Shown: positions 36,441 to 49,889, counted from the first letter of the stretch. The stretch: 64,000 bases of DNA from Enoplosus armatus (GCF_043641665.1 NC_092181.1:12873463-12937462); one strand, 5' to 3'. The notes: generated from the letters alone by a model not told the origin. Made by a program: numbers and translations.

Positions 36441-37696
36441 ACATGACAGCTATAAGTACTTCATAAGATGATAATGTCAGGGTTGTGTATTTGTTTTGTT
36501 TTGGAATTCAGCACCTACCAGTGGTGTATTGGTCATCTGGCATACTGGGACAAATCCTGGTGGGCTGCCGCATCGACTGGTTGACCGTCACAAAACCCAT
36601 AAAGTTTCTACCGGCTGTCCAGCCCTGTCTGTCTCTTTACCGGCCCTCTGTGTGTTCAATCGAGGTGCGCATGAGAGTGTGTTTGACTGGGCTAACTGGC
36701 CAATCACAACCAAGTTAGTTAAACTTGTGCTTACATTATTGGTTCCGCCACTGTTGTGGCTGTAAAACGATGGATAAATTGTTTTGAACGTCAAATCCCC
36801 CGCAAAATGATTTGTTTCAATATCAGAATTTGATAAGTTCGGTACGATAACATTTGGAAAGTCTAGAGTTAATTATTTTATCCACATTCAAGTTAGCACA
36901 GGGCTAAACTGGAAATGGGGATGAAAGATAATAGATTAAATCTTTTGCTATGTTTCCATCCTGTGTTTCTGCAAACTTTAGGCAAATTGTGAATTTGTTT
37001 CGATCATGACATGCCAAATTTTTTTTTTTTATTGAAAAATAATTATTGTGTGTTTTTGAATTCCTGCCTGCAATCAGGTTTTCTTATGTGCAAATTCAGT
37101 GTCCTCATAAAAACAGATGGATGGAAACATATCACCTTTTCATCTAAAATCGCTGGAGTTTGGAGCCTTTTACCTTGTGGATTGATCACAGAAACCTTAA
37201 GCCATCTCAAAAGTTGAACATTTGCATGTATATTCTATATGTGTGTATTGTATAAATGTATGCATATGTACAGGAGTCTAACTGTGGATGCATATATATA
37301 TATCATGTGTATGCGCGTCTATGTAATGAAGGCAGTTTAAAGGACATAGTGTAGATTTGCCTTCCAGTTTTTCCCCATCAATAATGGGGGGGGGGGGCAA
37401 TTGACTTGCACTGCAGCCTTCAGCAGCCAAGAAGAAAGAGAACAAACCTCTCCATTGTTATCTCTTCTTCCTCCTCTTTCATCCTTCTCTCGATGGTCAA
37501 AAGAAGGGAGGTAATTCCAGCCAGGTCCTACTTCACACCTTCAATTTGTCTTTTGCTGCTCCCCTGCCCTCCCTCCTCCTCTCCTTTCCATTCTCCACTG
37601 CCTCCCCCCTCCTTCCCTTTGCATGTCTCCTTCTCTCCATCTATCTTTTCTGTCTCTCTCTGTCATTCGCCCTCTCTCCCTTCTGCCGGTCTCTCC

Positions 37697-37718
37697 CTCT
37701 CTCTCTCTCTCTCTCTCT
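37697..37718. repeat. (CT)11 microsatellite
   Basis: A short CT tract inside a wider pyrimidine-rich region (37440-37735). Confidence 0.9.
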
Positions 37719-37828
37719 TTCCCTCTCTCCTGGTGCAAGGTGATGGAGGCGGGTGTGTGTGGGTCTCGGAGAGCACGCCTCAGGGATTATACAGCCCGCT
37801 CGCATGAAAGATTCATGATGCTCGGGAC

Positions 37829-37853
37829 TGTGTGTGTGTGTGTGTGTGTGTGT
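37829..37853. repeat. (TG)12 microsatellite
   Basis: An uninterrupted TG tract of 25 bases. Confidence 0.93.
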
Positions 37854-39344
37854 ATCCCTCACGCTCAGGCACTGACTGGAAAAAGGGAACAGGGAGAGAC
37901 AGAGAAAAAAGGAAAGAGGGTGGGGGGATGCAGGGTACAGAGTGTGAGACAAATTGATGGTGCACAGCAGGGCTAACTCTCCAGGCTGCGATTATACTAC
38001 TGGGTTCTATGCACACACTTTCAGACGCCATCTTTTTTACAGGCCTGCCTTATAGAAATGACCAATGACAAACGTTTGGAAAAGAAATGTGCATGTCGTC
38101 GGATATTAGACCCAATCCAAAATGCTGTTGACCCAATCATAATAGAGAGGGATCACCAATGCTGGCAGCAGCATGATGCACTGTGAATTAGCAGCCGCGG
38201 TCAAAAAAGCAGAAATATAATAATTATGTCCAAATAAATTATTGAATTTAAAGTCACTGAAACTAATTAAAAAAACTATTTGTACTTATTGGATAAATCT
38301 TTTATATAGCCTAATGAGTATAATTTGTACCGACTACAGCAGCAACTACCATGCAGTGCAAATATACAAATAAACTGACCTGTGTAAATCCAACCATGAG
38401 TTACTTTTCATAGAACTACGCAGGCGTTCAGACCGAAAATAGCACTGTGACAAAAATTGCAATCGCTGTGTGGATGAGGGCGTATAGAACAATGCAGAAG
38501 TTCAGTTTGAGTGATACATCCATGAGTTTTAACGCTTATCAAACACCAGAACGCCACACAGCAGTTTATAATATTATGAAACAAGAAGTAACTACCCAGA
38601 GCCCTGTGCATCAGCACCCACACTGTGCCAACTCACTGACATAAATGAGGAGGTTGTGTTTTTTTAAGGAGCTTCTTGTGCAGTCAATTACTGTTGACAA
38701 ACTTGTTGCTATATTGTGTGTAGAGCCACTCGCTGCAGACAGATGTAAGAATGTAATTGTTGTGTACACGATGTGTAGGAGATGGCCAAGTTCAGTGTCG
38801 ACACAAATGACCAGAAAGTACAGTCAGTAGGATGATACAGCAAAAATGATAATTTCTTAACAGTTGTGAAAATGGTTTGTAGGTTGTAGATCACCCAAAA
38901 CACAACTCTAAGTACTGATAGATTTAAGGAGGTTGGAACTCTTACAACTATCACTTCCTCCTTGTCCTTATGTCCTCTCTCGTTCACTCTCTGTATGTAA
39001 CTCCCGTCTTGCCAGGTCCATGCCAGGAAAGACCGGCTGGCACAATAAGTAGCTACGAGCCTCTAAGCCAGAGGAAGTGTGTCGATGCCAAGTGTCTATT
39101 GGTGTAGGACAACTCTATTCATGTGCCTTCACCTTGGCAGTCTGTGAACAGAGGGAGGGGAGGAGGTGTGTTGTGTGTTGTTGTGGTTTGAGTGCGTGTG
39201 CGTAATGTGTATGTGTTTATCTAAACCTCACTGGGTACTCTTAATAGCCCCTCGCAGGCCTGCTTCCCCCCCCCCCCCTCTCTCCAGCATCTTCAAACAC
39301 ATTCCATTATTGCCTTGCTTTTGATTGCATTTCAGATTAGAGAG

Positions 39345-39590
39345 CGCTGGTGGAAAGAGAGCAAAAGAGATAGACAGGGATGGAGAGAGAAAGGGAAATG
39401 GAGGCAGAGAGAAGGAGATGGATGAGGATGAGAGATACAGAACGCAGGAAGAGAGGAAGGGCAGATCAAGGGGAGACACACGAACAGACAGACAGACAGA
39501 CTGGGAGGATGAGAGAGAGAGAGTTTAAATGAGAGACAGACAGACAGACGGAAGGAAAAGGGGTAACAGAAAAAAACAGAGAGAAAGAGC
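39345..39590. repeat. GA-rich polypurine tract
   Basis: About 245 purine-biased bases containing two runs of 'acagacagacaga' (near 39484 and 39536). Confidence 0.78.
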
Positions 39591-41824
39591 CTCTGGGGGA
39601 GCGTATTATACGGCCGTTACCCCCCTCCGGTGCGGCAGCGAATGGGAGAGGCTGAGTACCCACTATTCCAGTGACCTTGGAGGTCAGTTGGAGGAAAGCA
39701 GCATTAATCAAACTGACGCCCAGGCTGAGGCGGATGATAGCAGGCAGCAATGCTCAAAACAACCCCCCCCCCCCCAACACTCACCCACCCATCAACAGCA
39801 CCACCAGCAGCCCCTCCTCACATACACATATACCTCCCTCCACATTTATTTGCATTCTCCCTCTGCCTTCTTATATTTTCAGCCTTTCTCTTTCTGTTGT
39901 TTTGCTTTTCACACATCACCCTCTTCTCCTTTTTTCTCCTTCTTTCCGTCTCTCTCCTCTTTTTTTCCCATCATCCATCTCCCTCCTTCCTCCTCCTTTG
40001 TATGCCCTAAACCCTCTGGATCTCCAGCTACAAACAGTGAATTAACCCATCTCCACCCTGTGTTAATGGACTTCTAAATATCAGCCCTTGCCTGTGGATA
40101 TGCCACCAACATTTGCATTGGATGTGGGATTGAGTTAGTTGCCTTCTGGCCACTCGCAGACATGTAGATATCGATGTGCTTGTTTTGCTCTCTGCGCATA
40201 TTTAGTGGAAATGGCTGGTTGGAAGTCAGATCCGGATGTTTGTTTGAATGCATGTGTGCATGTAATGTATGTGCAGAGGTATATGAAAAACATACAGAGC
40301 CAGACCTCTGATAGTGGCATTTGTCATGCCATTTCTTCTAATGTCAAACACACATATAAATGCAGAAGCAATCATTATTTGTGCAACACTGCACAGTTTT
40401 TACATACAGTCAAATGTAAATATAAAAATAATTCATTTCAAGTTATTTTGAAACTTTTTTTAAACAATTACTAAACATTATTGCTGTGTTTTTGGCCATC
40501 TTACCATAGTAAAGATGAAGGCTGCCAGCGCCAATTCATCCATCTCTCCTGTTTCTACAGTTTGGGATCCATACAGTCACAACAGGACTCCCCTGACCCA
40601 AATATACAGCTTTAACCATGCACCCTCTCCACTGTGCAATGCCAGCCATCCAGCCAGTGAAAAATAAAGTCAACAAGCAGGTGTGTACATGTGGTACTTC
40701 TGTGTGTCAGTCAATACAAACCAATCAATACACCCAAGGCCCTTACTGAATAAGGTGTGTGTGTGAGAGAGAGAGAGAGCGTTTGTGTGTGTGTTTGGGT
40801 TGGGGGTTGGGAGTGGTTATAGGAGGCTGGGTTAATCTGTGACCGCTCGTCTGCGCTGATGATAGTATTGATCTGGTGAAGATCATCTGAAGGTCAGGAT
40901 ATGTTGTCTCTGTTTGGACTGCCTTGATCTTAATACACTGTCTGTCCTTTCACTGCCGGTACATAACAGCTTATGCTACTTAATTTCTAATAGAAACATC
41001 AGATGTAACAGCGGAGGGCCTATGCGGCACAAGGGAAGAAAGAAAAAGAAATCTCTGGCTTTAGGTTTTACAAGTATGAGTTTAAAGATAAGGTGGAGAA
41101 TGTGTTTGCGCCAGTGTTTTGAGTGATAGGCAAGCATAATCAGTTTCAGTGATAAACAGAGGACCAAGGCAGAAAAGTGGATCCTGTGATGGTAGCATTT
41201 TTTGATTGACACTTCTACTACCTTCCCTCTTTGTTGGTCATTATCATCATTTCAGAATGATGAAACAGAAACTAGGCTTGTTAGCACTTAATTATTCATT
41301 TGAATCCATAAAGGCAATCAATTAAGCTTAAGTGTGCAATAAATCTGATTAACCAGTCAGTTCCCAAAACACCATAAAATCCACGCAGGTCTTATACCCT
41401 GGTAATGAGTTTGCAAGAAGGGAGGGGGAAGGGGCTAATAAGTGAGGGTGCTCACCCACAAACACACACCAGCATACACATGCACACACACACACACACA
41501 CACCACAGTATACAAACCACTTTTGTGGTGTTGCTGCGTTTTTTGGGGGGGGTGGAGGGGGGGGTGATAATTTAACGTATTAGCTATTGGGGATGAAAGA
41601 TAAGCAGGGCTTAATGTATGCTAATATTAAGGTCTGCAGCTTGTAACAAAATAAAGCAAGGTCATCAGGAAAAGGCGCACTTGTAATTAATAGATGAATT
41701 CATTACAAAAACAATGACTCAGTTCAGAAACACTCATTAACAAGATAAGGCATTTGAAACGAAAATGGGAACGTTAATGTGTAGACAATGAGAGCTACTA
41801 TATTCAACCTTGAGTTGCTGTTAA

Positions 41825-41828
<4 letters not shown>

Positions 41829-41870
<42 letters not shown>
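41829..41870. repeat. (GT)21 microsatellite
   Basis: An uninterrupted GT tract of 42 bases. Confidence 0.96.
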
Positions 41871-41873
<3 letters not shown>

Positions 41874-44800
41874 ATTGGGCGAATCTGCCGGCCTCTTTTC
41901 CGCCACCGCTGTATCATTCCTCATTATACTCTGACACACTCGCTCGCTGCCTCTCTGCCTTCCTCCCTCTGTTCCAGCCTTCTTCTATCCCTCTCTCTCT
42001 CTCCCCCTCCCTCCCTCCCTCTCTCGCTGGCCTTTACCTGCTCGCTGGCCTCAGGGGAAATTACCACAGCTCAGAAACGCTGTCCTATTGCACTGCAACG
42101 CTCCGCTCTGCCCTGCCTCCCTCCATCCATACTGCACACCCATATGGGAACACGCAAATACACACACATATACTGTAGACATGCGCTCACACACACACAC
42201 ACACACGCATGCATTCACCCTTGCACACAAAAACACCCCCACATACACACAGAGGGTGTATAACCCCTTACCCACTCTTAGCATTGTCCCTTTACCAGCC
42301 ACTGCATAGACTGTTTCTTCTTGCTATTGTCCTTCCTCCATAATATATTATGTACTACAGAGGTACAGCAGTATATAGAGGATTACAAGCATTTTGTTGC
42401 CAAGAAATAGTCCAATAGTGTAGCTGTGTGCTTTTATGAACAGCATATGTAACAGTGCCTGCACCCATGTTTATATGTACATGTATGCGTGCGTGTTTCA
42501 GTGCAGGGGAGTGCAAGTGTGTATAAATTTCCCTACTTAACGGCTTTTATGTGTCGGACCTCTTCTGTTCACGGTAATTCACTCTTAATGAAAGTTAATG
42601 AATGAATGAAAAGGATCCCTCCTCCTCTTACGGACTACCATGCCTTCAGCTACTTGCAGTCTGTCTTAGCTCTCATTGCAATGCTGCAAACCTTGGAGAT
42701 GAGCAATGAGCAACTCAGCAGGGTTTTTACCACTCTTCACTATTATTCAGTGAATAGGCACTTCAATCACATTGCTAATCAGAGTAAGAAAAACTCACAA
42801 TGAATGTTTCAGCTCAATCGCTCAGCTACTGCTTGCAAATTTTGCCTTGAAGTAGCAGGAGTGGGAGACTTGCTGCCCAACATTCTTCTTTTATGTGCAG
42901 TTAGGAGATGGTTTCATTTGGCTCCTTCTGCTGTCAGAATTATCATCATGACGGTCCTTTTGCATATGTCAAGTCATGCCTTTGGAAATGTCACTTTGAG
43001 CGAAGCAGCAGTAGCTCGCTGTCTGCATTTTGATTACTCACATGCATAAAGTCCAGACTGTGGAGGAGGATTGAGTATTCATAATCAATACTAAAATACT
43101 GGCACCCCCAACTCATTAGTCATTCTGCATCACACTGCAAACTATACATGTCTTCTTGTAGAATGCAGTGTCTGGGGAATGAGGATTTAAAACCAAGATC
43201 TGCTTTTGGACTCTTGTGCTGTCATAAAATGTTTGGCTACCCCTCAGATCATGTTTGTTTGGTTAATTCCAAGATTAAATGTTGAGATGGTGCATTTGGA
43301 GAGGGGCTTTGTATTTTAGAGTTAGGCAAAAAATAGATTTGGAGTTACAAATTAAATCCATTTGATGATCCCATAAATTCAGCTGGTCTGTCATAAACTA
43401 TGCAATATATTTTGACTTCTAAAGCAAAAATATAGCCTGTTGGGAGTCTTTTTATGTAATGTGTCTGGTGACGTGCCTGCCTTTTATGAATCTGTGTGAT
43501 TATTAATGTTTCTGGATGGAGATACTTTCTCCCACGGGAAACATGTTTAAATGATAAAATGTAGCCACAGAGCACCTGCATTAAATATGCATGTAGCCAC
43601 GTAACACACAAGTGTGCGTGCGTGTATTTGTGATGTGAGAGTAAAGTGAGTGTGTGTATGGGATGCATAGAATCTGTGGTTTGGTGTATGCACATGCATT
43701 CTTGTGCGAATTTGAGCATGTGTGCGTGTGAGTCTGGCAGACTCCGGCGGCAGGCTTGAAATTAAAACCTTATGCGGAACGCGGCTCATGATTGGACTGG
43801 AATTAAAACAAAAGGCAGAAGAGCACACTGAAAAAATGAAGAGTGCAGAGGAGAAAAAAGAGAATGGCGAGAGCAGGAGGAGGAGAGGTGTATTGTCTGA
43901 GTGGGGAAGGAGTGAGCGATTGCCTCTGCTGCAGTCCCACAGCTTGTGTCTGGGCTGTTTCTTATCAGAGTGTCAGGCGGACCTTTCCCATTGGCTCGCT
44001 TCTGTCAGCAGTCTGCTTAAATGTGAAAGCAATTGGGGAAATTGGTGGAGTCAAAGAAACATCTCAAAGACACCTAAAGGAAAAGCTGTGATGAGCGGGA
44101 GAGTGGATGTGCACAAGGAAGGATGTGCGCACACTCACATACACATAAAATCACATGCATGTCTGCACACAGAGACATACATACGCTGTACACACACACG
44201 CACACACACACACACATCTTAAGTAGTTCTTGCCTTTGATGGCAAAGATCATGTCAGACCACTATCATTATTCCAAGTCTCAGTCATCCTTTGTGGTGCA
44301 TAGATTTACATCTCCATCTTTGATAACTCATGTGAGTGTACATGAAGGACATTTAAGCTACAAGCTATGGGCACTTTAGTGTGCATGATGTAATAAATCA
44401 CTGAACTGATGCACGTTTGATTAACTCTGAGACAATATGTTTACACAGAGCGAAATTTATTCAGGTGGCATGAATGAACAGTAAATTCCTGCATACGGTT
44501 TAATAGTCTGTGATCCACAGTGAACTACATATCCCTTAAGGCGTTTCTGAGGGCATTCCTCTCTGCTCTCACCTCTCTTAACCCTGAGTATGGAACATCT
44601 GCTTTCTCCATTCAGTTGGAGTTTGCTATTTTAATAGCTCTGGGCATCTTGCCTTGAAAAGGAGAAAAAAAAAACTTTTGGCCGGGGCCCCTGGCTCTCT
44701 CATTAGCAGTCTCTCCCAGTGATGTATAGGAGCCCAGAGCTTTGCTGAGAGAGTTCTCACTGGTCAGCCTTCCCCTTTTGTGGACTGCAGCCTTGACCTG

Positions 44801-45179
44801 TTCCCACCTCATAGTGTGTATGTGTCTGTGTGTGTTTCTCTGTGCACGGAGCGGTCATTTCCATGAGAAAGGAGTGCAGAGAATGGACTAGGGCCGCATT
44901 TTCTTTCTCTGAGATGGCTGCAGACGTGGTTCAGGGGGCATAGGGGCGACGTCATCCATCATGTTGAGAATAGCCTGGAATCATCGCCCCATGTTTCTGG
45001 ATATCATGTGGTCAAGAGATTCTTGACAAAGGTCGTCTTGGGTAGAAAACTTGGGGTGGGCCCTTTAAGAGACATTTGAGTCTGCCATATAAAGTTCATG
45101 ATGCAAGTTCCAAATTACTTGTAGACGTTTATGACTCATCTATTTCGGTGCTCCTTTGCACTATTTTGGTCATAGGTCA

Positions 45180-45670
45180 CATGAAGTAAGGTATCTTATT
45201 TCTATAATATAAAGTATTACGTAACTGTATCACAAGGAGCTGACAACACTTCTATTTAAGTGAAGTACACCGATCTTTTACTTGTAATTAAGTATCTTTA
45301 CATTAAGTTATTGGTACTTTTACTTTAGGCTACATTATTTATTTAAATTTTTTTTTACCAATACAGGATGATGCTGATGAGAGTGTGAGAGTGAAACAAA
45401 ACAATGAGTTAAAAGACGCTAAACAGCTCTGTAGAGCTGGGGGGAACTGCAGAGTCTGGTGATAATAACATATTTAATATTACACATACTTATTTCCATT
45501 ATAGTATACTGATTAGAACAGCTTTAAGTAAAGGATCTAAATACTTTATTCACGGCTGCTACGAGCAAAAACACATAATATGTAACATATGTAATACTTA
45601 AAAGAAGAGAAACAGTGATATTATACTTGGCATTTACACTTGGTAGTACATTTATTCAAGCATATTGCTT
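45180..45670. mobile_element. decayed hAT-like MITE relative
   Basis: AT-rich strings such as 'gaagtacaccgatcttttac', 'gtacttttactttaggctac' and 'ggtagtacatttattcaag' resemble the teleost element whose end lies at 8538-8641. The resemblance is loose and neither CAGTGGTGG terminus is visible. It lies immediately upstream of the promoter. Confidence 0.35.
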
Positions 45671-45839
45671 CTATAACATAACAATTACATTTCATGTGTG
45701 GCTTATGTTTTGCTGTCTTTACATTACAACAGCGTCACAATTGTTTCTTTTTTTTTTAAGTGCACAGTATTAGCAGCATGCTGCAGCAATTACCTTGGAA
45801 ATATGAGCTTGAGCCTGTCCATCCTCTGTGGCCGCTTGG

Positions 45840-46006
45840 AGGTGTGGAGAACAGGGGGAGGGCGGGCCGGTGGGCGGCGGGCGGAGTTAGCGTCTGGTGT
45901 TTTGGTTGGTCGGGAGTGACGTACCTGGAGCCACTTCCTGGTCTGTCTGCTCTCTGGGAGGAGGAGAGGGAGACTGCGGTGTTGTTAGTTTGAACAAAAT
46001 GGCTGC
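45840..46006 (+). promoter_or_regulatory. tnrc6c: CpG-rich TATA-less promoter
   Basis: GC content and CpG density rise sharply here relative to the preceding 45 kb. Overlapping GC boxes GGGCGG lie at 45872-45877 and 45879-45884. TGACGT, a CREB-type half-site, is at 45917-45922. An ETS-like CACTTCCTG ends at 45940, and a YY1-type AAAATGGCTGC lies at 45996-46006. No TATA box is seen. YY1 sites of this form usually sit at or just inside the transcription start of housekeeping genes, so transcription probably starts at about 45,930-46,000. CpG richness continues to about 46,500. The exact start is not determinable from sequence alone. Confidence 0.7.
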
Positions 46007-46034
46007 GAGACCACTGTCAACGAGAGCTCACTGA
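45999..46034 (+). other. upstream ORF 1 (11 codons)
   Basis: MAARPLSTRAH then stop. Its AUG overlaps the YY1-type motif, so it is in the mRNA only if transcription starts upstream of it. Confidence 0.4.
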
Positions 46035-46043
46035 ACGCCTACC

Positions 46044-46121
46044 ATGACTGTCCGCTCCGCTGTCTGGATCCACACAGAATGTATTTCCCCGGAGTCGTTT
46101 CTCACTTTGCATTCGCGGTAG
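46044..46121 (+). other. upstream ORF 2 (25 codons), good Kozak
   Basis: The AUG sits in ACCATGA, with A at -3, the best initiation context in the leader. It encodes 25 residues (MTVRSAVW...) and stops at TAG 46119-46121. It is a likely inhibitor of downstream initiation if translated. Confidence 0.5.
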
Positions 46122-46156
46122 CCAGCCCGTCGCTAGTCGTCCAGCTGGCGACCTAA
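46079..46156 (+). other. upstream ORF 3 (25 codons)
   Basis: Starts inside ORF 2 in another frame (MYFPGVVS...) and ends at TAA 46154-46156. Confidence 0.4.
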
Positions 46157-46190
46157 ACAAAAACATTTCTTTTGCACTTTAAAACAAGTT

Positions 46191-46213
46191 GGCTGGCTGG
46201 CTGGCTGGCTGGC
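46191..46213. repeat. (GGCT)n tract in 5' leader
   Basis: About five to six GGCT units in the predicted 5' UTR, about 560 nt before the splice donor. Confidence 0.9.
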
Positions 46214-46700
46214 CGTCGGCTTGCTCTAATACGCAAGAACTCATCGGCGATTTTTTTTTTTTTTAACGAAAACTGCCTGATTTCTCTGGTTTGCAAAACC
46301 TCGCAACGGTCGACGACTTACAACGTCAACCAGCGATAACGTTAGCCTACACAATTTAGCTGCTTTTAAAAGTCATTTTATTCGTGTTCGTTTTTTTGGT
46401 TGTTTTTGTTGTTAGTGGTGCTTCGTTCCCCTCCCCGCCCCCCATTATAACGCGACGTTTTAACAAACTGTTTTTCGGCATAGTGTAATTTCACGGCATA
46501 TTTTACATTTTTTTGTCGCTTAAAGCGTAAACTACCGTACTTGCTGTGTGTATATCTGGCTGAGTAGCCGTTGTTTACCTCGGTATCTTGTCACCAAGCT
46601 GCTTCAGCAGCAGTCGGCTTATCTGCCAAGTCTGACTTTAATTGCGACTGAATCTCTGCTCCATCTCTTTACGGGTAACTTTAGAAGAAGACATCGGAGA

Positions 46701-46769
46701 ATGCTTTTTTGCATATTTTTTCTGCCATGCACCGACTCTCTCACCGAAAGCTGCCAAAGCTGTGGTTAA
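46701..46769 (+). other. upstream ORF 4 (22 codons)
   Basis: MLFCIFFLPC... ending at TAA 46767-46769, six bases before the splice donor. Confidence 0.4.
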
Positions 46770-46775
46770 CGCAAG
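46727..46775 (+). other. junction-spanning upstream ORF (exon 1 part)
   Basis: Begins MHRLSHRKLPKLWLTQ and reaches the donor with one base left over. Spliced to exon 2 it adds AVRS and stops at TAG 57359-57361, only 24 nt before the main AUG. This exists only in spliced mRNA with direct exon 1-exon 2 joining. Confidence 0.45.
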
Positions 46776-47829
46776 GTAAGTTTCAAATGAATAGCGTCTC
46801 TCTCACGATGAACGTCATTGCTGATCAGTGTTTGAAAATCAAAATCGCAGCGACATGTGGGGGAATAGGACAGAAGTTAGCTGTAATGTTAGATAAATAG
46901 ACAAAATAGCTAACTATATCGTAACATTATTTTTCAGAGCGTTAACTCATGTCTCTGATATATCTCAGTCCAGCCCAGAGACAACGTTTGTACTACAGCA
47001 AGCAATGTCAAGCGCGTAATTAAAACATCCATTAACAATTATCTGTGCTTATTTCTGGTGCCACAATATATTTCTTCACAATATTCATGTTGTGTCCCCA
47101 GAAATAAAACTGGGTTATCATATTATAGAGAGACCCAGTAGTCTGCTTAGAGAGCACCCAAAGGGTTTTTAAGGGGGTCCCCTGCAAAATTAGGAATAGT
47201 GTAATGTGATGCTGGATTGATGAGAAAAACCCCCAGACTGACTCTGATCAAATGTGTTCTCCCATGTGCTGCTTTTGGATACTCATTTTGAGGCTGGTGA
47301 CTAAATTTAGTATGTGTTTGTTTGTTTGAAGGGGCTTGACGTGAAAATGTTGGGAACTTTTGTGTTATATCATAGCTCTTTCATGATTGGCTGAGTGGAC
47401 TGGGACACACTCTGTACATGTGAGCGTGTAATGTGATGGTTTCTTGAACTGACTGAGAGGATTGCCTGGCCTTTTTCAACGTTTCTGTGGTTATTAGAAG
47501 GTAGTGGTGTGCTAATAGGCTTTTCTATCTATATGTTGATTGTTGACAGAGTAGGGCTGTATTATGACAGCTGGATTATATACTCTTGTTAGATGTTTTG
47601 TTTTGTGCCTGTACATTGTAGCTGCAGTGTTTTCTCAATGTGACAGAGGCACATTCTTACATTTAATACCGATTGTTCCGTTGTCACTCCTCTTTAGTCT
47701 TTGCTGTATCACATCATGTATCTTGCACACTATTGTACATTCCACTACACTAATTCCAAGTACATTATTAAACATAGCTGTCCTGTCTCTCTTCCCTCCC
47801 TCCACACCCCACCCACCCACCCCCCCCCC

Positions 47830-47980
47830 GGCTCGGTGAGAAAGCCGGGGATTCTGATTGAACTGTCGCCTTCCATTGCATCCCCCCTTCCTGCATCCTG
47901 TCCCCAGGCACTGGAGTATAGCTTTTAATATCTCCTCCGCGTGTCTTAATTGAAGTACATAATTTCCCGTTCAATTTCAA
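47830..47980. promoter_or_regulatory. candidate intronic conserved block
   Basis: A repeat-free block with 'ggctcggtgagaaagccggg', 'gcttttaatatctcctccgc' and 'gtcttaattgaagtacataa', lying between two C-rich runs about 1.1-1.2 kb into intron 1. It could be an intronic regulatory element. Composition-based only. Confidence 0.22.
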
Positions 47981-49889
47981 ACCCCCTTTCCCCCCCCCCT
48001 GACATCTCTGTCACCACTGTCTTATCTCTGTCGTCACACACCAGTGAAGTGATGAAATGAAAAATGCGCGTGAGCAGCAGTGGGACACGTACATGTGTAC
48101 ATTTGCAGTCGGATGGGGAGACTGTTCGGGCATTTATTTGTGTGTACGGTGCACACACATTTGTGTGTATGTCTGTGCCGTGTCTTGGAATGTAAGTGTG
48201 TTGTCGCAGATGTTGTGTGTTTGTGTCTGAATCAGCCAGTGAATGCACACGTGGAATGCCTGACGTTTTTTGCCACGGGAGTGTGTGACCATTTATGTCA
48301 AGCTCAAAGCCCTGGCAGTTGCTTAATGCCCTGCAGTTGTTAATCAGGTCATGAGCTGCCTCCTGCATGCCCTAGACACCCAGCTGACTCACAGTCACAC
48401 ACACAGAGCCCTGTTCTTACGCAGGGTCAAGGGTCCTCCCATATGCACGCCCATCTTTCCAAAAGGCTGAAGAGCACGCAGTGAGGGGGTGGCTGTGAAA
48501 AGATGTTGCAGGGGCCCTCTGGTGTGTATGTAAAACTAGTGAATAGGGTCAAAAGAAAAACCTAAGGCCTGGTAAGAGGAGGAAGGGAGTCTGCTAGTTC
48601 TTTTAAATACCTTACAGTTAGGCATACCCTTCCCCGACGCAACTGCTTTAGCACCATAGCTACCACTACATCCACAGCAGGTGACTCATCTGAAGGGCAC
48701 CAGATCAAATTAGGGGTGTGTATGGGTGTTAGGTTACCAGCATTGGGGTTCCCCCCGAGGCAAGACGTGTTATGTTGCAATGAAGATGTCAGCTGTGCTT
48801 CTCCTTTTGAACAGTCTTATAAATGTTTGGTTTACAGAGTAGTATATTGTTATTTTTGGTTCTAAAGGAATGCCTAAATTATCCTCTGGAAGCACTGATA
48901 GACTCTCCATGTTCCCTATAGACTATCAACCTATGCCAACATCTGCAAATCTAAACACAGACATTGCACAACTCTGAACATTCTCAATCTTGAGGTGCAT
49001 TATCGTTTTTTTGTGAGAAATTGAGTCTCTCACTGGGGCCCAGACTCAATGATTTATATTACTACTTTTTGCCATTTTGGCAGCACACTAGCAGGAAACC
49101 CATAACCCATGTTGGCTCCGGATCCAACCAGGCTGTAGGCCATTGGCATCTAGACATTGTTTTGATTAGAGTGTATTGTAACAAAGCCATGAGGACAAAC
49201 CCTGGCAGTAACTCCATCTGTAGCCTCTTATCACTGAAGGGGCAGGGTCATTTGTTTAAAAGGAAACCCAAAGCTTGCCTCCCCTCGTCCGACCCTTTAA
49301 AGACAAAACATGAGCACTGGTCCAGTCCTCAGGTTGCTATATGAGCCATGTTTCCACTACAGGGCCAAATGTGACAGGAATGGGCCTGCTTGTCACTGTA
49401 TCCCCGATACACAGTTTTGGTTCTTCTGTTTTGAATTTTTATTTCTGTACAGCCCAGTCCATTTGCCCTGGAGATTTCAAATAAACAAAAAGTTATTTCT
49501 ATCCCTTGTCAAACACTTTGTGTTTGCCCTGGTAAATCCCACTTAGTCTTGCTTTGGGAAAAGTGGCTTGTGTTGTCTATCCCTTTCTCCCATCATTGAC
49601 CTTAGCCCAGGCCTGACCGTGGTAGTTACTGAGCCTGTGATTATGAGGCTTTTCAAACTACTGGCACAGTTCTGATAGATAACGTGCTTAGCACTGCAGC
49701 AGGGTGCTTCTCTAGTGGGGAGGCGTTGACAGTAGAATCAACTGGATTCACCTTGAGGCTGCCAAAAGCCATTACCCTCTTCCTCTGCTCTATGGACGTC
49801 TATTTTGAAATCAAGGGGCCAGATAAAGACTTGCCAGGCCGTTGTGTTTGCTGTGGCCATTGTACTAATTGAGGAGTGTGTGCGTGTGG

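Larger units (their letters stand above)
36441..45179. other. intergenic stretch, no gene seen
   Basis: A long non-coding stretch. It has homopolymers (12 G at 37386-37397, 13 C at 39266-39278, 13 C at 39763-39775) and pyrimidine- or purine-rich tracts (37440-37735, 39345-39590, 39830-40010, 41935-42030). It also has GT/CA tracts (37829-37853, 41483-41503, 41829-41870) and AT-rich unique sequence. All frames over 100 codons (37406-37807, 39529-40077, 41829-42263, 43722-44222) fall on biased sequence or lack a recognisable product. Confidence 0.6.
45990..46775 (+). other. tnrc6c: non-coding exon 1 of tnrc6-like gene
   Basis: CpG-rich leader downstream of the promoter, ending at a strong splice donor (CAAG|GTAAGT, exon end 46775). 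The left edge is approximate. It contains a (GGCT)n tract (46191-46213), a T-run near 46252-46264 and at least five upstream AUGs. Joined to the acceptor at 57347/57348, no frame from exon 1 enters the main coding frame, because an in-frame TAG (57359-57361) precedes the start codon. It is therefore 5' UTR. Additional UTR exons inside the 10.6-kb intron cannot be excluded. Confidence 0.6.

Noticed and set aside
39529..40077. 182-codon frame
   Set aside because: Translated from purine-rich then pyrimidine-rich low-complexity DNA. Biased composition, no domain.
41829..42263. 144-codon frame with CV then Ser/Leu/Pro then His/Thr
   Set aside because: It simply translates a GT tract, a CT-rich stretch and a CA tract.
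43722..44222. 166-codon frame
   Set aside because: It starts in GT-rich and ends in CA-rich sequence, with a Lys/Glu middle that looks chance. No splice sites or family match recognised.
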